Positions 17,150-26,939 are shown, numbered from the stretch's first letter. The stretch is DNA of 40,172 bases from Phycisphaerae bacterium (GCA_021736645.1 JAIPFM010000014.1:1-40172), one strand, 5' to 3'. The notes: generated by a model from the letters alone, not told the origin. Translations and numbers: made by a program.

Positions 17150-17178
17150 TTGAATCAAGATCTGTGCGGTGCTAGAAT
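17150..17178 (+). promoter_or_regulatory. Promoter of the large beta-helix/LamG gene
   Basis: TTGAAT (17150-17155), 17-bp spacer, TAGAAT (17173-17178) with TGC before it. It gives a leader of about 125 nt before ATG 17313. Confidence 0.6.
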
Positions 17179-17229
17179 CCCTTTGGTTCGTTGGAAATAA
17201 AGGCCTGTGCATGCCTTAGTTGGGATCGT

Positions 17230-17256
17230 CGGATAAATACAGCAGTTACTTATCCG
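17230..17256 (+). promoter_or_regulatory. Leader hairpin
   Basis: CGGATAA (17230-17236) pairs with TTATCCG (17250-17256) over 13 nt in the untranslated leader. It could modulate translation; no known riboswitch class is recognised. Confidence 0.3.
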
Positions 17257-17312
17257 GTGGTCCTTGGGGCTCCGACAGAGCGAAAATGGGTTTCTTGTCT
17301 TGGGAGAATTGG

Positions 17313-20300
17313 ATGAAGGCATGGCTTTGGTGTGTTGCGGTGATTCTGTTTTTGCTCAATGTGACAGGGGTGAGTGCTGAGGCATTCAGTTGGCAGAAAA
17401 ACTATGCCCAGATGTCGCCCACAGGGGATATCACCTGGTCGCCACAGCCATTCAGCTTTAAAAAGTCCGATTCTGTCCGGTACATTGACTATGACGGCGG
17501 CGAGGACTCAAACGATGGGTTGACCAGGACGTCTCCCTGGAAACACCATCCCTGGGATGCGCAGGCCTCGGGCCGCGCCAGTCAGTGCCAGGGGATTCAC
17601 ACGTACGTGTTCAAGCGGGGCGTGTACTACAGAGGAACCCTGAATGCCGTTGAATCAGGCAGGCCGGGCAGTCCGATCTACTTGACAAGCGATCCGACCT
17701 GGGGTCAGGGGGACGCTGTGATCTCCGGCGCGTCCAGGATCACGGGCCCGTGGAAACAGGGGGCAGCGAACCGAACCATACCGGAGCCTGACAAGGTCTG
17801 GACTGTGGATCTCGATTTTGCACCGCGCACTGTGTATCTTGTGACGCCTGCAGCCAGTGTTGCCTCAGCACAGGACACAATCACGCGTATCCCTCTGGCA
17901 CGCATGCCGAACTGGAAGGTGTCCGATCCCGAGGATGTGAAGAGTGAGTGGTGGCACTGGGACAACCCCGGCCATCCGTATTTCAATTTGACCATGAAGG
18001 CAGAGAACAGCAACACGCTCCTGGCCATGGGCAAGGATACCGAGCATATCACGGGTCCCAAGGAACTGTACATGGGGGCCATCCTGTGGGCCGAATTCGG
18101 CTGGGTGGACGGCACACCCTATCCCTCCTATGTTCAGGGATTTGATGCCATCACCCACGCGCTTGGTTTTGAAGGCTATCTGGGCGGCGCGACGTCGCGC
18201 ATTATAAGTCGAAATCACCGGTACTACCTGGAAGACAAACCTCAGTATCTGGATGACCCTGACGGTGAATACTGGTTTGAAAAGAAGGGCACTGGCGGGC
18301 GGCTTTATATCATACTGCCCAACGGACAGAACCCGAAGTCCGCAGTGATCGAGGCCGGAAAAGAGGCCACGCTTCTGGACCTGACAGGGCAGAGCCATGT
18401 GGAGGTGACCGGTCTGACATTCAGGTTCGCCAATGTGGCCTGGGACCTGACTGAAATTCCGTGGCTGTATGCGCAGAAATTCAGGCTCAAGCAGCACATC
18501 TATCCTGCCAGTGTCAGGGTGTGGGGGGCTGCCCACGACATTACAGTGGCACATTGCAGATTCGAACACATCAACAGTGGTGTGCTCATGAAGGCAGTCA
18601 ACCCGGGCGATCGAATTGACCGTATTGTGGTGTCCGACTGTGAATTCACGGACACCGATCACCACGGTATCAGCATTGAAGAGGGATTGCTGTGGGGCGA
18701 TACCCTCCCAGACCGGGCCGGCCACCTGTTTGACGTGAAGATCCTGAGGAACCATCTGGTCCGGACCGGACTGCGTTCGCCGCGCGTGGGCGCTGCCAAT
18801 GCCATCAATGTGGCCAATGCAGAGACCCTGGAGGTCGCAGGCAATGTGGTGTCCCAGGCCTGGCATGCAGGCATCAATGTGCATGGCGCCAAGATCAACA
18901 GCAATGTCAGAGACTGTCCCTTGACCCGGCATCTCATCTACCAGAACAAGGTCACAGACTCGATACGCACTGGGGATGACTGCGGCAATATCGAGACATG
19001 GCAGGGGGGCAATGCGTATGTGTTCAATAATGTGTCAGGCAATCCGGGCGGATTCAGATACGATCACTGGATGTCGGACAAAACCTCCAGAAACCCAGGC
19101 GGTGCCCGGTTCGGCATGGCCTATTATCTGGATGGCGCGTTCAAGAACTACTACTTCAACAACATCGGCTGGGGACTGAGCCACGACATACGCAGTGCAC
19201 ATGGCGCGACGACCATGTTTCAGGAGATCATCAGCTATCAAAACATGTTTTTCAACAATACAGCGTACAACTTTGTCAAGGGCACCCGGCGCCAGGCACC
19301 GCAGGCCGGGCGCAACAAGTTCATGGGGAATATCTGGGACAGCATCGGCGATTGGATATTCTGGCACACGCAGCCGGCTCAAACCCCTGGGGACGGCAAT
19401 GAACGGGACACTGGCAAGAGAGACAGCGAGTATGCACTGGAGACCAATGCATTTACAGGCAATGTGTTCCATGACATTACAGGTAAATACGGTTCGTTCA
19501 AATCGTCAGGCCAGTGGCATCAGACGTTTGAGCAATGCAGACAGGTCCTTGAAGAGGTTCAGTCGATAGCCTATGATCTTGGTGTGGAGGCGCACAGGCC
19601 GGTGATGAATGATCCTGCACACAGGGATTTCAGTTTGACGGATCAGTCACCTGCCATTGACCAGGGTGTCACGTGTTTCGTGCCCTGGCCCCTGTACGCC
19701 ACGGTGGGGGAGTGGCACTTCTATCCCGCCGGCAATGATCCCACCCGTGTCCTGGATGAGCACTGGTACATGACGCCCTATTACTATGTGCGCGACAGCT
19801 ATTATACGCTGCCCATGTTTCCCCTGGCAGGCGTGAATATCACCCAGTCGCACTACGTGACCGGTCCTCTGGAAGACTGGACCCAAGGGGCCCTGACCTT
19901 CAACGGTGAAAACCAGTACGCAGTCTGTGCAAACAGCCGACTGAACCAGACACTGACCATCCCGATCCGGTATCGATGGGACAAGAACGGACAGACAGAG
20001 GATCGGGTAGTCACGGGTCCTGATTTCAAGAGCCCTCAGGTCTGGGACTCCAATTTCTGTGTGGAAGTGTATTTCAAGACGGCGTCGTCCGAGGGGGTGT
20101 TGGTTCAGAAAATGGGTGACTCAGGCTATGGATTGACCCTGGATGCAGGCAGGCTCGTGTTTACAGTCAAGGCCGCGTCGATTGTCTCCGAACTTTCCAC
20201 CAGAACCAGGGTGAATGACGGGCAGTGGCACCATGTGATCGCTGAGGCAGATCGCTCTGACCAAACGCTGACACTCTATGTGGATGGCCAGAGAGAAGCC

Positions 20301-20549
20301 TCAGGTCCCGGCCTTGGCAGGATCTCTATTTCCAATGGCAGTGACCTGCTGGTGTGCGGCACGCCGGAGGGGCAGTGCTTAAAAGGCACCATTGAATTCC
20401 TGCGTATTGCACTGGGTACGCTCAAAGACGCAAAGACCACGATCCAGGAATTGTACGCGTGGCAGTTTGACGGGCCGTTTCTTCGCGATTTTGCAGGCAG
20501 GCGGCCAAACGGCAAGAGAGATGCAGGTGCGCTTGAATGGATACCTTGA
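17313..20549 (+). CDS. Large secreted beta-helix protein with C-terminal LamG-like domain
   Basis: ATG 17313 follows GGGAG by 8 nt and begins a clear signal peptide (MKAWLWCVAVILFLLNVTG...SAEA), giving 1078 residues; upstream in-frame starts lack ribosome sites. Residues ~35-120 contain YIDYDGGEDSNDGLTRTSPW and VFKRGVYYRGTL, a typical start of pectate-lyase-like beta-helix proteins. Repeated coil-like segments follow (HVEVTGLTFRFANV, ITVAHCRFEHINSGV, RIVVSDCEFTDTDHHGISIE). The last ~200 residues form a concanavalin-type LamG domain (FCVEVYFKT, NDGQWHHVIAEADRSDQTLT, LYVDGQREASG). It is likely an extracellular glycan-binding or glycan-cleaving protein; its catalytic class is not evident. It converges with the mutarotase gene. 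Confidence 0.75.
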   Translation: MKAWLWCVAVILFLLNVTGVSAEAFSWQKNYAQMSPTGDITWSPQPFSFKKSDSVRYIDYDGGEDSNDGLTRTSPWKHHPWDAQASGRASQCQGIHTYVFKRGVYYRGTLNAVESGRPGSPIYLTSDPTWGQGDAVISGASRITGPWKQGAANRTIPEPDKVWTVDLDFAPRTVYLVTPAASVASAQDTITRIPLARMPNWKVSDPEDVKSEWWHWDNPGHPYFNLTMKAENSNTLLAMGKDTEHITGPKELYMGAILWAEFGWVDGTPYPSYVQGFDAITHALGFEGYLGGATSRIISRNHRYYLEDKPQYLDDPDGEYWFEKKGTGGRLYIILPNGQNPKSAVIEAGKEATLLDLTGQSHVEVTGLTFRFANVAWDLTEIPWLYAQKFRLKQHIYPASVRVWGAAHDITVAHCRFEHINSGVLMKAVNPGDRIDRIVVSDCEFTDTDHHGISIEEGLLWGDTLPDRAGHLFDVKILRNHLVRTGLRSPRVGAANAINVANAETLEVAGNVVSQAWHAGINVHGAKINSNVRDCPLTRHLIYQNKVTDSIRTGDDCGNIETWQGGNAYVFNNVSGNPGGFRYDHWMSDKTSRNPGGARFGMAYYLDGAFKNYYFNNIGWGLSHDIRSAHGATTMFQEIISYQNMFFNNTAYNFVKGTRRQAPQAGRNKFMGNIWDSIGDWIFWHTQPAQTPGDGNERDTGKRDSEYALETNAFTGNVFHDITGKYGSFKSSGQWHQTFEQCRQVLEEVQSIAYDLGVEAHRPVMNDPAHRDFSLTDQSPAIDQGVTCFVPWPLYATVGEWHFYPAGNDPTRVLDEHWYMTPYYYVRDSYYTLPMFPLAGVNITQSHYVTGPLEDWTQGALTFNGENQYAVCANSRLNQTLTIPIRYRWDKNGQTEDRVVTGPDFKSPQVWDSNFCVEVYFKTASSEGVLVQKMGDSGYGLTLDAGRLVFTVKAASIVSELSTRTRVNDGQWHHVIAEADRSDQTLTLYVDGQREASGPGLGRISISNGSDLLVCGTPEGQCLKGTIEFLRIALGTLKDAKTTIQELYAWQFDGPFLRDFAGRRPNGKRDAGALEWIP

Positions 20550-20591
20550 CCCATTCAAAGTATCAGGAAGTCCAGGCCCCTTGCTTGTAGG

Positions 20592-21731
20592 CTATCTTGT
20601 TGAGAAACGAAACACCGTGGAAGACTCAAAGGGGTGGTCCGGACGCAGCACGGTTGAGGGGAACTCCGGGATATTGGGTGAATTCGGAAAGTGCTGCGTT
20701 TCCAGGCAGAAGGCGCCGTGTTGTTGATACGAAGCACCCTGACGTCCAGGGACATTGCGGAAATGATTGGCTGTATACAGCTGCATGCCCGGCTCTGTGG
20801 TGGACATCTCCATCACGCGTCCGGTCAGAGGATCGTACACCGTGGCCCTGAGACGCAGTGTGCCGTTCCAGCGATTGAACACATAGTTATGATCATAGCC
20901 GCGAGTCTGCGGCAGCTGCTCAATGCGCGCGCCCAGGGTGCGAGGTTCTGTAAAGTCCAGGGGTGTGTTCTTTACGGAACGGATTTCACCGGTGGGGATC
21001 AAGGCCTCGTCCGCCACGGTGTAGGCATCTGCATCCACCGTGAGAACATGTTCGTAGATATTGCCCTGGCCAGCGCCAGCCAGATTGAAGTAGGCATGAT
21101 TGGTGAGGTTGATCACCGTGGGTTTGTCGGTCGTGGCCTTATAGAGAATTTTCAGTTGATTGTCCTGGGTCAGCACATACGTGACACAGCATGTGACAGT
21201 GCCCGGATAGCCTTCTTCACCATCTTGACTGACGTACGAGAACTGAACACCCGCCTGCCCCTGTTCCGAGAGACTCCTGCCCTGCCACAGCCTGCGGGCA
21301 AATCCCTTGGCGCCGCCGTGGATATGATGCAGGCCTGCATTGGGTGTGACATGCACGACCTGGCCGTCCAGGGTGAAGCGTGCATTGCCAATGCGGTTGG
21401 CATACCGTCCAATGACTGCACCGTAACGCCCCCTCAGGTAGTCGTCCGGAGACTCTGAACCGAGCACGATGTCAGCGAGCTTGGCATCGCGGTCCGGCAC
21501 CACGAGTGAGGTCAGCGTGGCGCCATAGTCGATGACACCCACACGCATGCCATTGGCATTGCTGAGTGTGTACCACGTGACAGGCAGGCCCTCCGCAGTC
21601 TTGCCAAAAGGCTTGTGCTGCACATCAAGACCGGAAGGGGTATTCATCGCCTGTGCTGCGTGATTGGTCTGCATGGTTAATGCCCCTGAAACAACGAGGA
21701 TGACACACGGGATATATCGGTATAATCGCAT
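20592..21731 (-). CDS. galM: Aldose 1-epimerase (mutarotase), exported
   Basis: I choose ATG 21731, with GTGGGAG 8 nt upstream, giving 379 residues with a signal peptide (YIPCVILVVSGALTM...AAQA). The core matches galactose mutarotase: GATLTSLVVPDR, GRYANRIGNARFTLDG, LHHIHGGAKGF, the catalytic-His segment NLTNHAYFNLAG, RGYDHNYV and the catalytic-Glu segment CLETQHFPNSPN. It interconverts alpha and beta anomers of free aldoses, here probably in the periplasm after extracellular glycan breakdown. It is about 200 bp from, and divergent to, the isomerase/GH172 operon, so the two units may respond to the same sugar. Confidence 0.92.
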   Translation of the reverse strand: MRLYRYIPCVILVVSGALTMQTNHAAQAMNTPSGLDVQHKPFGKTAEGLPVTWYTLSNANGMRVGVIDYGATLTSLVVPDRDAKLADIVLGSESPDDYLRGRYGAVIGRYANRIGNARFTLDGQVVHVTPNAGLHHIHGGAKGFARRLWQGRSLSEQGQAGVQFSYVSQDGEEGYPGTVTCCVTYVLTQDNQLKILYKATTDKPTVINLTNHAYFNLAGAGQGNIYEHVLTVDADAYTVADEALIPTGEIRSVKNTPLDFTEPRTLGARIEQLPQTRGYDHNYVFNRWNGTLRLRATVYDPLTGRVMEMSTTEPGMQLYTANHFRNVPGRQGASYQQHGAFCLETQHFPNSPNIPEFPSTVLRPDHPFESSTVFRFSTR

Positions 21732-21848
21732 CTCAGAACTCCCACTGGCGTCTTTGCTCCAAATGATCTCCAAATCCGGTTCACGAGCCGTGTCTGCATG
21801 AAACGAGACCCAGGATACACTTCTCTGGATGGTTCAGCCATATTCAAT

Positions 21849-21877
21849 TTGATTATGTGCAGGTTTTGCCCTACTAT
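21849..21877 (+). promoter_or_regulatory. Promoter of the isomerase-GH172-antiporter operon
   Basis: TTGATT (21849-21854), 17-bp spacer, TACTAT (21872-21877). It lies about 55 bp upstream of ATG 21932 in the divergent gap with the mutarotase gene. Confidence 0.55.
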
Positions 21878-21931
21878 AGCGGGCCTACACAAAGATTTCA
21901 ATAAATGTACTATGAAAAAGGAGCAATGACA

Positions 21932-22966
21932 ATGGCTGGAGAATACAGGTTTTCGTTTGGGCCGTGGAATATTCATGAAGGCGGTGATCCGTTCGGGCCG
22001 ACCGTCAGAAAGAGCCTTTCTTTCGCCAGGAAGCTGAAGCTGTACAAGAAACTCGGGTTCGACGGTGTGCAGTTCCACGATGACGACGCTGTACCGGAGA
22101 TGGATACCCTCAGCCCCGCTGACATCAAGAAGAAGGCCAGGGAAGTGCGCAAGGTGCTGGACGGTGAGGGCCTGTGCGCGGAGTTCGTGGCCCCGCGCCT
22201 GTGGGAAGGCCCCAATACCATTGACGGCGGTTATACCTCGAATGATCCGGCCTGTCGGAAATATGCCAGGGACCGAAGCCGGCGCACCATCGATATTGCC
22301 AATGCCCTGGGTACAAAGCTGATCGTGCTCTGGCTTGCACGTGAAGGCACCTATATCCGTGAGGCCAAGGACAGCAAGGTCGCTGTGGATCGACTTGTTG
22401 AGGCGATCAATGACATGCTGGCCTACGATTCAAAGATTAAGATTGCGATTGAACCCAAGCCGAATGAACCCATGGATCAGGCGTACATTCCCACGACAGG
22501 TCACGCCATGGCCCTGGGCTATCTGACGACCGATCCGAGTCGGGTGGGTGTGAATATTGAAAGCGCCCATGCGATCCTGGCCGGTCTGGACCCGTCCGAT
22601 GAAATGGGATTTGCACTGGCCTATGACAGGCTGTATACGGTTCACCTCAATGACCAGAACGGACTGAAGTTCGATCAGGACAAGAGCTTCGGGTCCGTGG
22701 ATTTGCGGCGAGCATTTAATCAGGTGCGTATCCTGGATCAGTACGACTACGGCAAAAACGGGGAAATGGTGGGTCTCGATGTCAAGGCCATGCGTACACA
22801 GAAGCAGGGCGTTGCCACCAAGCATTTGAGCAACAGCAGGGAAGTGTTCCTGGCTCTGCTTGACCTGGTTCGCAGCCTGGACAAGGCCGGGGTAGACGCC
22901 CTGATTGCGGATCGCGACTACGAGGCATTGGACCTGCTGATTGTCAACCATTTGATGGGCAGATGA
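21932..22966 (+). CDS. Xylose isomerase-like TIM-barrel protein
   Basis: Three in-frame ATGs exist (21905, 21926, 21932); only 21932 is well spaced (8 nt) from AAAAAGGAG, giving 344 residues. Xylose-isomerase motifs are visible: FGPWNIHEGGDPFG at the start, GVQFHDDD, the metal-binding IEPKPNEP, VGVNIESAHAILAG, VHLNDQNG and a late VGLDVKAMR. It is shorter than class II xylose isomerase (about 440 residues) and close in size to actinobacterial class I forms. Known family members convert aldoses such as xylose or glucose to ketoses using two divalent metals; relatives act on rhamnose or other sugars. It is first in an operon with the GH172 gene 13 bp downstream, so it may process the sugar released by that enzyme. 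Confidence 0.8.
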   Translation: MAGEYRFSFGPWNIHEGGDPFGPTVRKSLSFARKLKLYKKLGFDGVQFHDDDAVPEMDTLSPADIKKKAREVRKVLDGEGLCAEFVAPRLWEGPNTIDGGYTSNDPACRKYARDRSRRTIDIANALGTKLIVLWLAREGTYIREAKDSKVAVDRLVEAINDMLAYDSKIKIAIEPKPNEPMDQAYIPTTGHAMALGYLTTDPSRVGVNIESAHAILAGLDPSDEMGFALAYDRLYTVHLNDQNGLKFDQDKSFGSVDLRRAFNQVRILDQYDYGKNGEMVGLDVKAMRTQKQGVATKHLSNSREVFLALLDLVRSLDKAGVDALIADRDYEALDLLIVNHLMGR

Positions 22967-22979
22967 GCGGGAGAATATC

Positions 22980-25079
22980 ATGACCAGACATGCACACAGG
23001 CTTGGCGTTATTTGGCTTTTTCTTCTGGGTTGCTCACCCGTGCTCCTCGCGGCCTCCCAGGGTGATGCGCAGGTCGTTACGACAGGGTCTCTGTTCGAGG
23101 AGATGACGGATATGGTACGCCTCGCGAGTTTCCCCAGGCCAGCCTTTCGTACGGTGCAGTTTTCTTCTTTTGATCGTCGCAGTGATGTACCTGGCGGGCC
23201 CAACTGGTTTGCCAATTCGGATGGATTTGGGGGCGAGCCGATTCCCAACTTCGAAAAGGTCCTCAAGGCGCCGAACGCAGAGGGTGTGGGCGAATATCTG
23301 GTGGCCGATGTTGCGGGACCAGGTGCCATTGTTCGTCTGTGGACAGCGGCCATTTCAGGGCAGGTTCGTGTGACGATTGACAACGCTGAAACGCCTTTTT
23401 ATGAAGGCCCTGCGGATACCTTTTTTCATCGTCCGTATGACCATTTCTCTCAGATGCAGGAGATTGACAGGGATCGGTTTGATCGGACCGTGTATCAGCG
23501 GGATGCATCGTACGCGCCCATTCCCTTTGCCAGACATCTGCGGGTGGTGTGGACAGGCAATGTCAAGCAGATACATTTTTATGAGCTTCAGGTGCGTCTG
23601 TATGATGAAGATGCGTCCGTGGTCTCTTTCCGCGCCAGCGACATCCATGACTCTCGAGAGATGATTGACAGGGTCACGCTGAGCCTGGCTGACCCTGATC
23701 GGAATATCGAGGCCAGGTCACAAAAGGAAACAGAGTTATTTGATCTCAGCCTCGGCCCTGACGAGCAGAAGCCTGTGGTACGCCTCGAGGGATCGCAGGC
23801 GATTGAACAACTGAGTCTGAAACTTACGGGCAAGGACTTGGACAAGGCCCTGCGTCAGACCGTGCTTCATGTTTATTGTGATGACTATCCGTGGGCACAG
23901 GTGCAGTCCCCTGTGGGTGATTTCTTTGGTGCAGCTCCAGGCGTCAATCCCTATCAGTCGCTGCCGTTTACAGTGCAGCCGGATGGCACCATGGTCTGTA
24001 GATTTGTCATGCCGTTTGCCAAGTCATGCAGGGTCGAGCTGTTCAATGGGGGCGAACAGACTGTGCGTGTGCAGGGATCGGTGCTTGCCATGCCTTTTGA
24101 CTGGGACGACCATGCCATGCACTTTCGAGCCAGGTGGCGCGTTGACCATGATCTCATTGCGTCCAATCGGGCTGTGCAGGACCTGCCGTTTCTGCTGGCC
24201 CAGGGCAAGGGCGTTTACGTGGGCACGGGTGTGTACCTCATGAATCCCTGTCCCATACCCACACCCTATGGCAACTGGTGGGGCGAAGGGGATGAAAAGA
24301 TCTTTGTGGATGACGATGAGGTGCCTTCGATCTTTGGCACAGGCTCTGAAGACTATTTCAATTACTCGTGGTCTTCGCCGGACATCTTTATCTTTCCCTT
24401 TTGCGGGCAGCCCAGAAACGATGGCCCTGGCAACCGGGGGTTTGTCACCAACTACCGCTGGCACATCCTGGATCGCCTGGCCTTCCAGCACAGCATGCGT
24501 TTCTACATGGAGTTGTACAGTCACGAGAGAACCCCTGGGATGTCCTATGCACGCATTGGATATCACTATGCCAGGCCCGGTATCATGGACGATCATCAGG
24601 CACTCATGCCTGCGGACCTCAGGCTTCTGGTCCTGCCGGAAAACTGGCAGCCCGCAGCGAGGATGGGCGCTGGCAATTCCGTGTTTTTTACGGCTGAGGA
24701 CATTGCCGTCGATACGCGGATGACACGTTTGGAACAGGGGCGGCTCTGGGCAGGCGGGCAGTTGCTGGTGTGGACTCCCAAGAAGACGGGTGACACAATG
24801 AGTTTTCAGATTCCCGTTGATTCGGCAGGCAGGAAGCAGATTCATGTGGCGCTGGCCATGACACCCCAGGCCGGCAGGATCGCCCTGTGGGTGGATGGCA
24901 AGTCTCTGGCCGAGGTGGATCTCTACCGACCGCATCGAACGCTTCTGCGGACTATCGCCTTGGAACCTCTCGAATTGACGCAGGGCAATCATACCCTGAC
25001 TCTGGAATTGACACATCCTCCCCAGGATGCGGCAGAGGCCCAAATCGGCATTGACTATGTAGGGGTGCAGAAGAAGTGA
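22980..25079 (+). CDS. GH172 (DUF2961) family glycoside hydrolase-like protein
   Basis: A 699-residue exported protein; ATG 22980 follows GGGAG by 7 nt. The N-terminus ends in FLLGC, a possible lipobox, so it may be a lipoprotein. Family features: FSSFDRRSD near residue 60, VADVAGPGAIVRLWTA, and the hallmark GTGSEDYFNYSW (GTGSED at 453-458) with probable catalytic acidic residues. The C-terminal ~110 residues form a beta-sandwich (LWVDGKSLAEVDL, IDYVGV). Characterised GH172 enzymes act on fructofuranose dianhydrides or arabinofuranosides, so a furanosidase on an extracellular glycan is plausible. The final codon overlaps the GTG of the antiporter gene. The small gene at 1047-1427 seems to be a cut-down relative. 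Confidence 0.82.
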   Translation: MTRHAHRLGVIWLFLLGCSPVLLAASQGDAQVVTTGSLFEEMTDMVRLASFPRPAFRTVQFSSFDRRSDVPGGPNWFANSDGFGGEPIPNFEKVLKAPNAEGVGEYLVADVAGPGAIVRLWTAAISGQVRVTIDNAETPFYEGPADTFFHRPYDHFSQMQEIDRDRFDRTVYQRDASYAPIPFARHLRVVWTGNVKQIHFYELQVRLYDEDASVVSFRASDIHDSREMIDRVTLSLADPDRNIEARSQKETELFDLSLGPDEQKPVVRLEGSQAIEQLSLKLTGKDLDKALRQTVLHVYCDDYPWAQVQSPVGDFFGAAPGVNPYQSLPFTVQPDGTMVCRFVMPFAKSCRVELFNGGEQTVRVQGSVLAMPFDWDDHAMHFRARWRVDHDLIASNRAVQDLPFLLAQGKGVYVGTGVYLMNPCPIPTPYGNWWGEGDEKIFVDDDEVPSIFGTGSEDYFNYSWSSPDIFIFPFCGQPRNDGPGNRGFVTNYRWHILDRLAFQHSMRFYMELYSHERTPGMSYARIGYHYARPGIMDDHQALMPADLRLLVLPENWQPAARMGAGNSVFFTAEDIAVDTRMTRLEQGRLWAGGQLLVWTPKKTGDTMSFQIPVDSAGRKQIHVALAMTPQAGRIALWVDGKSLAEVDLYRPHRTLLRTIALEPLELTQGNHTLTLELTHPPQDAAEAQIGIDYVGVQKK

Positions 25080-26806
25080 CTTGTGGATTGGAAAACCAGT
25101 TAGCGAACATGCCAATGATTCTCTCTTCTGTGGATGTGTATCATCTGCCCATTATTTTAATCATGGGCCTGGCCATATTTTTTGGCACAGTGGGGGCCCG
25201 GTTATTTCAGAAGCTCCGAATCCCGCAGGTGGTGGGGTATATCGTCATCGGTCTCATCATTGGGGAACCGTGCCTCAAGATCATCAATGCTGAGATTGTC
25301 GGTCAGATGGAAAGCTTCAACATGTTTGCCCTGGGCATCATTGGATTCATGATCGGCGGTGAATTGAAGTCCGAGGTGTTTCGAAAATATGGCAAACAGT
25401 TTATGGCCATCCTCTTTTCTGAGGGGTTGTTTACATTTGCCCTGGTCACCGTAGCAGTGACATTGGTTTGCCGCGTTGTGTTGCCGGACGCGAATTGGCA
25501 TCTGGCTGTGGCCATGGGCCTGGTACTGGGCGCCATCTCCTCAGCCACGGCACCGGCAGCCACGGTGGATGTATTCTGGGAGTACAAATGCCGCGGACCC
25601 CTCACGCGAACGATTCTGGCGATTGTGGCCCTGGATGATGGTCTGGCATTGTTGATATTCGGTTTTGCAAGCAGTGTGGCTTCCTCTTTGATCGGCAATG
25701 GCCAGGCGTCGCTGCTGAAGAGCATTCTAATGCCCTGTTACGAAATAGCGGGTGCAGTGGGGGTCGGTGTGGCCACGGGACTCGTCCTGGTCGTGGTCCT
25801 GAAGTACATTCTGGAACCGGATAAGATACTGGCCTTTACCCTGGCCTCGGTCATGCTGATCATAGGCCTGTCTCATGCGCTTCACGTAGATTCAATCCTG
25901 TCGGCCATGGCATTGGGCGCCACCATTACCAATGGTCTGCCCAGAAGGAGCAAGAGTACCTTTGAGCTGGTGGAAAAGTTTGCCCCACCTATTTATGTGT
26001 TGTTTTTCGTGCTTGTAGGTGCAGGTATGCAGCTTGGCCTGATGAATGCATGGGTGATCATCATTGCCCTGGTCTATGTCATCAGCAGAACGATTGGGAA
26101 GTTTGCAGGGGCCTGGTTTGGCGCCCGTATTTCAGACGCCCCCAAAGCGGTTCGCCAATATGCAGGCTTGTGCCTGTTCAGCCAGGCCGGTGTGGCAGTG
26201 GGGCTTTCGATTGTGGCGGGTCATCGATTTCAAGGGGTTCTGGGTGAGGCGATCGTGCTGATTATTACTGCCACGACCTTTCTGGTCCAGATCATCGGTC
26301 CGTCCTGTGTAAAGATTGCCGTGCACAAGGCCGGTGAAGCCAATAAGAACATTACCGAGGAAGACCTCATCAAGAGTTATCGTGTTTCTGATGTGATGAA
26401 TACGTCCCCTGTGACCATGCTCGAATCTCTCCCTCTCCAGGGAATGCTGAATACGTTTGGCAATACCGAGGCCCTGTATTTTCCAGTGGTCAATAACAGC
26501 AACCGTCTTCTGGGGGTGGTGACTGTGGACAGCATCAAGGAGAGCTTTCTTCATCAGGAGAATATGCCCTGGGCCCTGGCCTGTGACATGATGCTGCCCG
26601 TGGTGGATCTATGCCAAGAGTCAACGCCTTTGGAGCAGGCGCTCAAGCAGATGAAGAGCTGCAATCAGGATTGCTTCTGCGTGGTGGAGGAGAAAACAGC
26701 CAGGCTGCTGGGTGTTCTGGATGCCAGAGCTGTCCACAGGAAGGTGAATGCCGAGCTGCTCCGTCGACAGGAAGCCGCTGATGAACAGGATCATGGGATG
26801 GCGTAG
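25076..26806 (+). CDS. CPA2-family cation/proton antiporter with two C-terminal CBS domains
   Basis: The GTG at 25076 overlaps the preceding stop (GTGA), suggesting translational coupling; an ATG at 25109 is a possible alternative. The 576-residue product has about 12 membrane segments in the first 400 residues, starting IILIMGLAIFFGTVGARLF. IPQVVGYIVIGLIIGEP and ATAPAATVDVFWEYKCRGP followed by VALDDGLALL are CPA2 (KefB/NapA-type) ion-site motifs, with acidic residues in the sixth segment. Two CBS modules follow (VSDVMNTSPVTML...LLGVVTVDSI and ACDMMLPVVDL...LLGVLDA), normally nucleotide sensors. It should exchange Na+ or K+ for H+ at the inner membrane under energy-state control. Its place in a sugar operon is unusual. 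Confidence 0.85.
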   Translation: MTCGLENQLANMPMILSSVDVYHLPIILIMGLAIFFGTVGARLFQKLRIPQVVGYIVIGLIIGEPCLKIINAEIVGQMESFNMFALGIIGFMIGGELKSEVFRKYGKQFMAILFSEGLFTFALVTVAVTLVCRVVLPDANWHLAVAMGLVLGAISSATAPAATVDVFWEYKCRGPLTRTILAIVALDDGLALLIFGFASSVASSLIGNGQASLLKSILMPCYEIAGAVGVGVATGLVLVVVLKYILEPDKILAFTLASVMLIIGLSHALHVDSILSAMALGATITNGLPRRSKSTFELVEKFAPPIYVLFFVLVGAGMQLGLMNAWVIIIALVYVISRTIGKFAGAWFGARISDAPKAVRQYAGLCLFSQAGVAVGLSIVAGHRFQGVLGEAIVLIITATTFLVQIIGPSCVKIAVHKAGEANKNITEEDLIKSYRVSDVMNTSPVTMLESLPLQGMLNTFGNTEALYFPVVNNSNRLLGVVTVDSIKESFLHQENMPWALACDMMLPVVDLCQESTPLEQALKQMKSCNQDCFCVVEEKTARLLGVLDARAVHRKVNAELLRRQEAADEQDHGMA

Positions 26807-26939
26807 CGTGTTGCCGAATCGTTACAACGGACGCCTTGCGAAAAGACCAATCTGGAAGCAGTGCAGGCTGGTGGAAGGTTTTTTTGAACCAGTTTGATGG
26901 TCGGTGTTTGACCGTGACTGCGGCGCTTCTTGCAAGTGT

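Larger units (their letters stand above)
16898..17312. other. Divergent intergenic region with promoter and leader
   Basis: This 415-bp stretch separates the pseudopilin (-) from the large beta-helix gene (+). It holds the promoter at 17150-17178 and the leader hairpin at 17230-17256. The stretch between 16910 and 17140 shows no gene or clear motif. Confidence 0.5.

Noticed and set aside
17865..18932. 355-codon open frame on the - strand
   Set aside because: It is antisense to the large beta-helix protein and lacks a start site or motifs.
24024..25115. 363-codon open frame on the - strand
   Set aside because: It is antisense to the GH172 gene and has the His/Gln/Pro-rich composition usual of shadows.
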